From NCBI GenBank assembly GCA_001653155.1, contig BDEJ01000063.1, positions 1-38,654 of the forward strand: DNA of 38,654 nt, read 5' to 3'. Numbering within the stretch: position 1 is the stretch's first letter; each line of letters begins with the position of its first letter. Both the position numbers and the translations under genes were made by a program. Below are positions 32,419 to 38,654 of the stretch, one piece after another. The notes under the pieces are model-generated. The model was not told the origin of the DNA. It saw nothing but the letters and a program-made list of their open reading frames with translations, and ran no database searches. The DNA comes from Porphyromonadaceae bacterium H1 (GTDB taxonomy: Bacteria > Bacteroidota > Bacteroidia > Bacteroidales > Paludibacteraceae).

Positions 32419-33051
32419 ATGGACGAACAACTGGAAAGTTACATCACGGCACATTCGGATGCCGAACCCGACTACCTGCAACGCATCAATAGAGCTACCC
32501 ACTTGCGCCTGATTAATCCTCGAATGCTTTCGGGGCATCTGCAAGGACGTTTTTTAAGCATGCTTTGCCGGATTCTTCAGCCCAAACGCATACTCGAACT
32601 CGGATGCTATTCGGGTTATTCCGCCTTGTGCATGGCCGAAGCATTACCCGAAGACGGAGAGCTCCACAGCATTGAGATAGACGACGAGTTGGAAGACTTC
32701 ATCCGCGAGAACTTGGCCTCCGTATCTTTCGGAAAAAAAGTAAAGCTACACATAGGTGACGCCCTCGAAGTTATCAAGAAACTGGAGCCTTCCTTCGACT
32801 TGGCATTTATCGATGCCGACAAGCGCCAATACAGCGAATACTACGAACTGATATTGCCCAAGCTCAGGCCGGGAGGCATTATACTGGCCGACAACACCCT
32901 TTGGGACGGAAAAGTAGCAGTGCCTGCCGCAGACAAAGATCAGCAGACAAAAAGCCTGCAAAACTTCAACGAATTTGTGGCCAAAGACGAAAGGGTTGAA
33001 AAAATTATCCTACCTTTGCGCGACGGATTAACCATTATAAGAAAGAAATAA
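32419..33051 (+). CDS. Class I SAM-dependent O-methyltransferase
   Basis: 210-aa member of the Methyltransf_3 (catechol/caffeoyl-CoA O-methyltransferase-like) family. The SAM-binding motif ILELGCYSGYS lies at about residue 58, the acidic motif HSIEIDDEL at about 84, and the metal/catalytic motif FIDADKRQYSEYYEL with ADNTLWDGKV later. The N-terminal helix bundle (1-50) is the normal dimer region. Small-molecule substrate unknown; the family also includes TrmR-like tRNA enzymes, and its position after truA makes a tRNA role conceivable. Gap to truA 30 bp, to the thioesterase 6 bp. Confidence 0.92.
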   Translation: MDEQLESYITAHSDAEPDYLQRINRATHLRLINPRMLSGHLQGRFLSMLCRILQPKRILELGCYSGYSALCMAEALPEDGELHSIEIDDELEDFIRENLASVSFGKKVKLHIGDALEVIKKLEPSFDLAFIDADKRQYSEYYELILPKLRPGGIILADNTLWDGKVAVPAADKDQQTKSLQNFNEFVAKDERVEKIILPLRDGLTIIRKK

Positions 33052-33057
33052 AGAATT

Positions 33058-33468
33058 ATGTACACTTACGAACTGGATTTTAAAGTACGCGATTACGAAT
33101 GTGATCTACAAGGAATTGTAAACAACTCGGTATATCAGAACTACCTCGAACATACCCGCCACGAATTTCTGCTCGACAGCAAAGTGAGCTTCTCCGACCT
33201 GCACGATCAGGGAGTCGACGCCGTGGTGGCCCGCGTAGATATCGCTTACAAGACATCCCTCCGCCCCGGCGACAGCTTCATATCGAAACTGGGCGTAAAA
33301 AAAGAAGGAGCCAAATACGTATTTCACCAGATTATCCTCCGGAAACCCGACATGGCCGTGTGCATCAAAGCAAAGATAGAAACCGTTGTAGTGATAAACG
33401 GGAGGTTGGCCAAAGGTTATCCGGTATTCGACAAGCTGGTAGGCCTCGACGAAAGCAACACAAAATAG
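33058..33468 (+). CDS. Acyl-CoA thioesterase of the 4HBT/YbgC hotdog family
   Basis: 136 aa, one hotdog fold. The active-site strand-helix YECDLQGIVNNSVYQNYLEHTR (residues 13-34, split here by D16 and N22/N23) fits the YxDxDxxGhVnNxxYxxxxExxR pattern; the catalytic Asp is probably D16. Likely hydrolyses an acyl-CoA thioester in the cytosol. It lies between a methyltransferase and an Fe-S assembly gene in a run that ends with lpxH, with only 5-6 bp to each neighbour. Substrate chain length cannot be read. Confidence 0.9.
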   Translation: MYTYELDFKVRDYECDLQGIVNNSVYQNYLEHTRHEFLLDSKVSFSDLHDQGVDAVVARVDIAYKTSLRPGDSFISKLGVKKEGAKYVFHQIILRKPDMAVCIKAKIETVVVINGRLAKGYPVFDKLVGLDESNTK

Positions 33469-33473
33469 AAATC

Positions 33474-33794
33474 ATGGAAAAAACGAATTTCTTGGAGAAG
33501 GAAGAGCAAATCGTACGGATGCTGCGCACGGTATTCGACCCGGAGATACCGGTAAACATCTACGATTTAGGCTTGATTTACAGCATCGACCTGTCCGACG
33601 AGGGGCTGCTGAATATCGACATGACCCTTACAGCCCCCAACTGCCCGGCTGCCGACTTCATCATGGAAGACGTAAAGATGAAAACCCAATCCGTTCCGGG
33701 AGTGAAAGAGGTGCAGGTAAATCTCGTTTTCGAGCCGGCATGGGATAAAGACATGATGAGCGAGGAGGCTAAACTCGAACTCGGCTTTCTGTAA
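33474..33794 (+). CDS. MIP18-family (DUF59) Fe-S cluster assembly protein
   Basis: 106-aa small protein with the MIP18/PaaD-like core: VFDPEIPVNIYDLGLIY at residues 20-36, TLTAPNCPAADFI with the conserved Cys C57, and the C-terminal VQVNLVFEPAW. In SUF clusters such proteins (SufT-like) help in Fe-S maturation. Here no suf genes are nearby, so the role is by family only. ATG 33474 is preferred; an in-frame extension to 33360 would overlap the thioesterase gene and has no homology. The stop codon touches the lpxH start codon (0-bp gap). Confidence 0.9.
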   Translation: MEKTNFLEKEEQIVRMLRTVFDPEIPVNIYDLGLIYSIDLSDEGLLNIDMTLTAPNCPAADFIMEDVKMKTQSVPGVKEVQVNLVFEPAWDKDMMSEEAKLELGFL

Positions 33795-34556
33795 ATGAAA
33801 CAGCTCCCCGAAGACAAAAAAGTTTACTTCCTCTCGGATGCCCATTTGGGTTCGCGTCTGGTAGAAAATCCCCGTGAGCACGAAGCCAAAATCCTGCGTT
33901 GGCTCGACAGTGTAAAGGCAGATGCCTCTGCCATTTACCTGCTGGGCGACATGTTCGATTTTTGGTTCGAATACGGGAGCGTAGTACCGCGGGGACATGT
34001 CCGCTTTCTCGGGAAGCTTGCCGAACTGACGGATTCGGGCATCGAAATCCACTTCTTCACAGGCAATCACGATCTTTGGACCTTTGGCTACCTCGAAGAG
34101 GAAGTGGGGCTCATCGTCCACCGCGAAGCCAAAGACCTGTACATCGGCAACAAACGCTTTTATCTCGCGCACGGAGACGGTCTGATGCTTGAAAGCGAGA
34201 AGGCTTTCAGACTGATACGGGCCATCTTCCACAGCCCCTTCTGCCAAAGGCTCTTCCGCTGGATTCCTCCGCAAATCGGACAGGAACTCGGCTTCCGCTG
34301 GTCGATGAAAAACCGCGAAGCCATAAGGGGAATCGAAAACAAGTTTTTGGGCGAGGAGCACGAACATGCCGTGCTTTTTGCAAAAAAATACGCCGAAACG
34401 GAGGATGTGGACTTCTTTATTTTCGGACACCGGCACATCCTGCTCAACTTGCAACTGCCCAAGAAATCGCGAGTAATCATTCTCGGCGACTTCATTTCCA
34501 TCTTTTCCTACGCCGTTTTCGACGGAGAAAACCTGTCCATCGAAATATTTGAATAA
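33795..34556 (+). CDS. lpxH: UDP-2,3-diacylglucosamine diphosphatase
   Basis: 253-aa calcineurin-like metallophosphoesterase that cleaves UDP-2,3-diacylglucosamine to lipid X, the fourth step of lipid A synthesis, at the inner membrane. Metal-site motifs in order: SDAHLG (residues 14-19), GDMFDFW (about 53), GNHDLW (about 92), AHGDG (about 126) and FGHRHI (about 213). An ATG directly after the preceding stop suggests translational coupling. It closes the run 29857-34556; a terminator follows. Confidence 0.94.
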   Translation: MKQLPEDKKVYFLSDAHLGSRLVENPREHEAKILRWLDSVKADASAIYLLGDMFDFWFEYGSVVPRGHVRFLGKLAELTDSGIEIHFFTGNHDLWTFGYLEEEVGLIVHREAKDLYIGNKRFYLAHGDGLMLESEKAFRLIRAIFHSPFCQRLFRWIPPQIGQELGFRWSMKNREAIRGIENKFLGEEHEHAVLFAKKYAETEDVDFFIFGHRHILLNLQLPKKSRVIILGDFISIFSYAVFDGENLSIEIFE

Positions 34557-34623
34557 AAGCCCATCCTCCGGACAAGCAACAGAGCGACACGCTCTCTTTT
34601 TCCGTCTCTTGTAAGAGCATGGA

Positions 34624-34665
34624 AAAAAACACGCTTCTTTTTCTCGAAAAAGAAGCGTGTTTTTT
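34624..34665. terminator. Bidirectional terminator between lpxH and cydB
   Basis: A perfect 19-bp stem (AAAAAACACGCTTCTTTTT and its complement) with a CTCG loop. A and T runs on both sides let it work for both converging transcripts. Confidence 0.95.
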
Positions 34666-34724
34666 ATCGGGATAAGGCGTTTTCTGCTTTTCGCCCTCCT
34701 CTTTGTCAAGGACAAGCTTGAATT

Positions 34725-35870
34725 TCAATATGAATGTCCCGCTTCATCGAGTTCTTCGATGTCCATCGGTTTACGCTCCAACACACGCCAAGCATAAAAG
34801 ATATAGGCCAGAACTACCGGAACGAGCAAGGATACATAGGCCATTACCTTCAGCGTAAAAGGACTCGACGAAGAATTATATATCGTCAGAGAGCTTTGCA
34901 GATCGGCCGTAGAAGGATAATAAGCCGTGTGGTTGTAACCCGCCAAGAGGAACAAACAGCATACGGTAACAACAACTCCCACGCCCGAAAACCAGATGCC
35001 TTTGCGAAAGGCGGGCTTCAGCAAGGTCAGGGAGATGCCGGCCAGCACAGCCCCCACACCGAGAACGAAAGCAACAAACAAAGCTGGCATTTCAAGGAGA
35101 TTTACGAAGTACTTGTAAGGCATCAGATAGACTTTAGCGCTTTCGGGATCGACGGCAAAACCCTCAGACAAGAAAGTCCAGATAACAAAAACGAGGAAAA
35201 ACAGGACAAAGGGCAAGGCATTATAAGCTAAAAATTTCCGCGAACGGGCTTCGAGCACCGGATGCTTCAGACGATTGATGAAGAAGAGCAGGGCCAGCGT
35301 GCGTGCAAGGAAAAACACGGCCAGACCGAAGCTCAGATTACGCAGTTTGGCCAAGGCCTCCAGACCATGCCAAGCCGTGCCCCAGGAGCTGATAACAGGA
35401 GCCGACAAACGGGTTAGGTTTGCCTTATTCACCGTAAAATCCGAGCCTGTAAAGAAGGTAGCCACAGCCACGCCAATCACAAAAGTACCTATCAAACCGT
35501 TGGCAAAAAGAAAGGCTCGATAGCTCGTTTTACCCAAGAGGTTGTTGGGTTTCGAGTGAAATTCGTAGGCAACGGCTTGCAACACAAAACTGAAAAGAAT
35601 GAGAATCCAAACCCAATAGGCTCCACCGAAACTCGTCGAATAAAATAAGGGAAAGGAAGCGAAGAAAGCTCCACCGAAAGTTACCAGAGTGGTAAAGGTG
35701 TAGTGCCATTTACGTCCAAAAACATTTACCAGCAAGCGTTTTTCTTCTTCGGTTTTGGAAAGGGAGAATACCAAAGACTGTCCACCCTGCACGAACAGCA
35801 AAAAACTCAAAAAACCGCCGAGAAGCGAAATGACAAACCACCAATAATGCTGCAAAATTTCGTAAGTCAT
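34725..35870 (-). CDS. cydB: Cytochrome bd oxidase subunit II
   Basis: 381-aa integral membrane subunit of the quinol oxidase, with about eight to nine TM helices and the family features LQHYWWFVISLLGG at the N-terminus, FVQGGQS in TM1, FHSKP in the second cytoplasmic loop and the late AGYNHTAYYPS segment. Start ATG 35870 is preferred to the GTG at 35876. It follows cydA by 38 bp on the minus strand. It partners CydA to reduce oxygen at low tension, useful to an anaerobe exposed to traces of oxygen. Confidence 0.95.
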   Translation of the reverse strand: MTYEILQHYWWFVISLLGGFLSFLLFVQGGQSLVFSLSKTEEEKRLLVNVFGRKWHYTFTTLVTFGGAFFASFPLFYSTSFGGAYWVWILILFSFVLQAVAYEFHSKPNNLLGKTSYRAFLFANGLIGTFVIGVAVATFFTGSDFTVNKANLTRLSAPVISSWGTAWHGLEALAKLRNLSFGLAVFFLARTLALLFFINRLKHPVLEARSRKFLAYNALPFVLFFLVFVIWTFLSEGFAVDPESAKVYLMPYKYFVNLLEMPALFVAFVLGVGAVLAGISLTLLKPAFRKGIWFSGVGVVVTVCCLFLLAGYNHTAYYPSTADLQSSLTIYNSSSSPFTLKVMAYVSLLVPVVLAYIFYAWRVLERKPMDIEELDEAGHSY

Positions 35871-35908
35871 AATCACATTATTTTAAATTATCTTGTTGAA
35901 ATAAACCC

Positions 35909-37462
35909 TTAATTTTCGGCCTCAGGCCCTTTTTTTATCTGCCTGACCATAATCATCACTTCGGCTACAAGCAAGACTGTAAACAAACTTAGAAAGAGGA
36001 AAAAAGTAAGTTTGACGGATGCCACGGGAATATCGGAGACAGCCGCTTGAACGGGGAGCACATCTTGGATGGCCCAAGGCTGCCGCCCCACTTCGGCTAC
36101 AATCCAACCCGCCTGACTGGCAAGATAAGCCAAGGGGATACTGAGGATTCCAAGCCAGTGCAACCAAGTTTGAGCTTCGAGCTTCCTCCGGTAAAAGAAT
36201 AACATCACGATAAAAAGAGCAATGAAAAACAAGCCCAATACCACCATAATACGGAAGGAGTAAAACACCAAAGGCACATTGGGAATGAGCGACTCCGGCC
36301 CTTCAAGATAACCGTAACCGAAATAGGCATAGCTCTCGTAAAGTTGAGCTTTATGCATTTCTGCAGCAGGCTGATCGCCTGCCTCACGAGCTCCCCGGTA
36401 GGCTTCGAGAGCTTTCATGGCCTCCAGTCCACGCGATTTCTTCTCGTCAAAAGACAAGGCTTTATTTCCATCCGGAAGGTAATAACCTCCGTCGATAATA
36501 TCTTTCACTCCGGGCACAAAGGCATCCGCATCCTCATGAGCCAGTAAAGAAAGGAAACCGGGTATGGGAACAGCTACCGGCATCAAGAGCGGCGCAATGC
36601 TGTCGGCATAGTGCTTCTTCGCCGGATTCACGATACCAAAAGCCAAGAGGTCGGCCTGCTTCTTCCCCTCGTAAAGCCCCTCCATAGCAGCGAGCTTCAT
36701 GGGTTGACGCTGTGCCACGTGAAAAGCGGATCCATGTCCGGTGCTAAGGAGCAAGAACGAAGCGATGAGCCCAAAAACAGAAGCCACAAGAATGCTCCGG
36801 CGAGCAAAATCCTGCACCCGCTTTTTCAAGAGATACCAGGCACTCACTCCGATAACGAAAACACTGCCAAGCACCCAAGCGGATGTAACGGTATGGAAAA
36901 ACTTATTCACCGCCACAGGCGAAAGCAAAATGCTCCAGAAATCAATCATCTCATTCCGTACGCTATCGGGGTTGAAAAGCGTCCCGGCAGGGTATTGCAT
37001 CCAGGCATTGGCAACTAAAATCCAAAGAGCCGAGAGTGTAGCGCCGATTACCGTGAGCCAGGTAGAAGCAAGGTGCATACCCTTACTCACCTTCTTCCAG
37101 CCAAAAAACATGATCGAGATAAAAGTAGCTTCCATAAAAAATGCCAAAATTCCCTCGATGGCTAAGGGCGCACCAAAGATATCACCCACAAACCAGCTGT
37201 AGTTTGACCAGTTGGTTCCGAACTCAAATTCCAGAATGATTCCGGTTGCAACACCGATGGCAAAGTTGATTCCGAATACCGTCATCCAAAATTTGGCAGC
37301 TTGCTTCCAAGCCTCCTTACCGGTTTTTACGTATAACGTCTCCATAACAGCCATGATGACTCCCAAACCGAGGGTAAGAGGCACAAAAAGCCAGTGGTAC
37401 ATGGCCGTCATGGCAAATTGCGCCCGCGACCAATCGACTAAATTCACATTTAATAAATCCAT
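35909..37462 (-). CDS. cydA: Cytochrome bd oxidase subunit I
   Basis: 517-aa haem-bearing subunit. Haem ligands expected from the E. coli enzyme are in place: H23 (TAMYHWLFVP), the His of NKFFHTVTSAW, and the Met of FRIMVVLG. Quinol-loop residues are in the QRQPMKLAAMEGLY segment, and GRQPWAIQ is near the C-terminus. The Q-loop (about 250-390) is the short type, about normal for Bacteroidetes. It is third in a four-gene minus-strand operon. A DUF4492 gene 36 bp upstream replaces a CydX-type small subunit by position. Confidence 0.97.
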   Translation of the reverse strand: MDLLNVNLVDWSRAQFAMTAMYHWLFVPLTLGLGVIMAVMETLYVKTGKEAWKQAAKFWMTVFGINFAIGVATGIILEFEFGTNWSNYSWFVGDIFGAPLAIEGILAFFMEATFISIMFFGWKKVSKGMHLASTWLTVIGATLSALWILVANAWMQYPAGTLFNPDSVRNEMIDFWSILLSPVAVNKFFHTVTSAWVLGSVFVIGVSAWYLLKKRVQDFARRSILVASVFGLIASFLLLSTGHGSAFHVAQRQPMKLAAMEGLYEGKKQADLLAFGIVNPAKKHYADSIAPLLMPVAVPIPGFLSLLAHEDADAFVPGVKDIIDGGYYLPDGNKALSFDEKKSRGLEAMKALEAYRGAREAGDQPAAEMHKAQLYESYAYFGYGYLEGPESLIPNVPLVFYSFRIMVVLGLFFIALFIVMLFFYRRKLEAQTWLHWLGILSIPLAYLASQAGWIVAEVGRQPWAIQDVLPVQAAVSDIPVASVKLTFFLFLSLFTVLLVAEVMIMVRQIKKGPEAEN

Positions 37463-37498
37463 AATGATAAGTTGTATTAAATTATCTGAGAGTTTATT

Positions 37499-37732
37499 TT
37501 ATCGGGTGCGTTCGATCAGTTCTTTGCCCACATAATCGGAACGGCTTTTATCGTCTTCAAAATTTGTTTTTAGAAAATTGGGGAAGAAGAAGAGCTTCAA
37601 TACGGCAAACATAATGAACAGCTTCAACAGTGCAATAGTCCAAAGGGTTTTCCCTACGGTCATCTGCGAAAAACCATCCCGATAAAATTCGTAGAGTTTT
37701 TTCATCCAAAGAGGGAGGGATATACGCTTCAT
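37499..37732 (-). CDS. DUF4492 small membrane protein upstream of cydA
   Basis: 77 aa with one TM helix (about residues 29-50, WTIALLKLFIMFAVLKLFFF), a basic/aromatic N-terminus (LYEFYRDGF) and a polar C-terminus. The YEFYRDGFSQMTVGK motif is characteristic of DUF4492 proteins, which I know as regular cydA neighbours in Bacteroidetes. The size, single helix and place suggest an accessory subunit comparable to CydX or CydH, but this is not shown by the sequence. Gaps: 25 bp from tyrA, 36 bp to cydA. Confidence 0.85.
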   Translation of the reverse strand: MKRISLPLWMKKLYEFYRDGFSQMTVGKTLWTIALLKLFIMFAVLKLFFFPNFLKTNFEDDKSRSDYVGKELIERTR

Positions 37733-37757
37733 AATCCTTTGTATTAAGGGTTTCGGG

Positions 37758-38537
37758 TCAATAACGTTCGATATTCTTTCTCACACGTTTCAGATATTCC
37801 TGCATAGCCGAAGCATCCTTACGCTCCACAATGTCAAGCAGCGCGCTGAGTTCGGCACGGATCTCTTCGAGGCGAGGAGAAGTGTAGGGGTTAAAGAGTA
37901 TTTCCGAGAGCAGATAGTCATCCTCCGAGAGCAGCCCCTTGGCAATGTCCATGTGACGTTTGAAGGTGGTACCCGGAGCTTCGATTGCCTTCATAGTCGA
38001 AGTAAAGACGAGAGTCGAAGCAAAAGGCACCGACAGGGAATAGGCAATCGTCTGATCGTGTTCTTCGAAACTATATTCGAAAATACTAAGCCCCAAGGAA
38101 CGGTAAAGCTCCTTGAAGAATGCCTTCCCGAATGGATCCGATTCGGATATTACAATCGCATTTTGCCGGCTCAGGTCGTCAAGCGAAGCAAAAGTAGGGC
38201 CGAACATCGGGTGCGTGGAAACAAAACGAAAACCGCTCGAAAGGTAAAAATCACGCAGACCTGTTTTCACCGAAGCGATGTCGGAGACAATACAGGTCGC
38301 AGGCAAGAAGGGCTGTACGCTGCAAAAAGCTTCAACGGTATGCTTCAGCGTTACACAGTTGATGAGGAGATCGGGAGCAAAATCACGAATTTCTTCGTAG
38401 CGTGTCATACGCAGGGTATTAAACGCAAAGCGAAGCCGCAAGGCATCCGTATCGAAAAGCGCTACATCGTGTGCCATGCACAACACATCCGTAAAGAAAG
38501 CGCCCATCTTACCGGCTCCCAAAATCAGAATTTTCAT
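37758..38537 (-). CDS. tyrA: Prephenate dehydrogenase
   Basis: 259-aa NAD(P)-dependent enzyme of tyrosine biosynthesis that oxidatively decarboxylates prephenate to 4-hydroxyphenylpyruvate. The Rossmann motif LGAGKMGAFF opens the protein; the catalytic His is in VSTHPMFGPT (H109), with SDIASVK just before it and HDQTIAYSLSVPF after. It lacks a fused chorismate mutase or ACT domain. It is first in the operon tyrA - DUF4492 - cydA - cydB, an unusual partnership whose co-transcription is inferred from the 25-bp gap. Confidence 0.93.
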   Translation of the reverse strand: MKILILGAGKMGAFFTDVLCMAHDVALFDTDALRLRFAFNTLRMTRYEEIRDFAPDLLINCVTLKHTVEAFCSVQPFLPATCIVSDIASVKTGLRDFYLSSGFRFVSTHPMFGPTFASLDDLSRQNAIVISESDPFGKAFFKELYRSLGLSIFEYSFEEHDQTIAYSLSVPFASTLVFTSTMKAIEAPGTTFKRHMDIAKGLLSEDDYLLSEILFNPYTSPRLEEIRAELSALLDIVERKDASAMQEYLKRVRKNIERY

Positions 38538-38554
38538 AAACCTACAATTTCCTG

Positions 38555-38562
38555 CAAAAATA
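38555..38562 (-). promoter_or_regulatory. -7 element of the tyrA-cyd operon
   Basis: On the minus strand TATTTTTG matches TAnnTTTG, 17 bases before the tyrA ATG. The region further upstream to the window end (38563-38654) shows no gene. Confidence 0.6.
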
Positions 38563-38654
38563 AAAAAATTATGCAGAACTAAAGTTCGAAAAGCCGGGTT
38601 GACGCATTAAAATTGTATTGTGATTAGTTGTTGTGGCTTCATTCGAGCCAGTTT

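Noticed and set aside
33567-34715. 382-aa minus-strand open frame
   Set aside because: Antisense to the MIP18-family gene and lpxH, both with clear motifs, and it includes the bidirectional terminator.
38600-38654. Possible tRNA fragment at the right edge (minus strand, GGCTCGAAT)
   Set aside because: Only a short T-arm-like stem is seen, and the following bases do not give an acceptor stem.

Overview
The window looks like chromosomal DNA from a member of the Bacteroidales, probably a Porphyromonas- or Tannerella-like organism. The grounds are: Bacteroidetes-type -7 elements (TAnnTTTG) in front of many genes, a hybrid two-component system (HTCS), four proteins with a type IX secretion (T9SS) C-terminal sorting domain, a serine palmitoyltransferase of the Bacteroides sphingolipid type, a DUF4492-cydA-cydB cluster, and rpsF-rpsR-rplI without ssb. 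The species cannot be named from sequence reading alone.

Layout. 1-1138 is non-coding and carries a four-copy tandem array of a ~185-bp unit in front of htpG (1139-3196). 3372-11627 is a tightly packed plus-strand run: an ApgM/proposed homoserine kinase gene, four polyprenol-sugar glycosylation genes (two GT-C membrane transferases, GtrA flippase, GtrB/DPM1-like GT2), thrC, xseA and folB. The glycosylation cassette sits between the two threonine-pathway genes. Next come spt (11754-12938) and, convergent with it across a shared terminator, a large TPR-sensor HTCS (13011-15830, minus). A divergent intergenic region with three 21-bp-spaced repeats lies between the HTCS and a small ORF (16026-16241); a lipoprotein gene (16662-17918) follows.

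16242-28392 is accessory and repeat-rich: two solo copies of the repeat family seen before htpG, a 41-bp minisatellite, a conserved-looking unknown gene, then a REP-associated tyrosine transposase (RAYT, 19273-19965) flanked by 27-bp direct repeats containing REP palindromes and carrying a REP array inside its own reading frame. Four T9SS cargo genes follow (20065-28139). They share signal peptides, internal domains and sorting domains at near-identical nucleotide level, and a RAYT-type REP hairpin stands right after the stop codon of each of the first three. This reads as a locus where modular surface-protein genes duplicate and recombine next to a REP/RAYT system.

28393-34556 returns to core genes: rpsF-rpsR-rplI, then an acyl-CoA synthetase, truA, an O-methyltransferase, a hotdog thioesterase, a MIP18-family Fe-S protein and lpxH. 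A strong bidirectional terminator separates this from the minus-strand operon tyrA - DUF4492 - cydA - cydB (38537-34725).

The most interesting parts are the RAYT/REP system invading its own gene and punctuating the T9SS cargo genes, the mosaic structure of those cargo genes, the threonine genes split by a glycosylation cassette, and the helically phased repeats in the HTCS promoter region.
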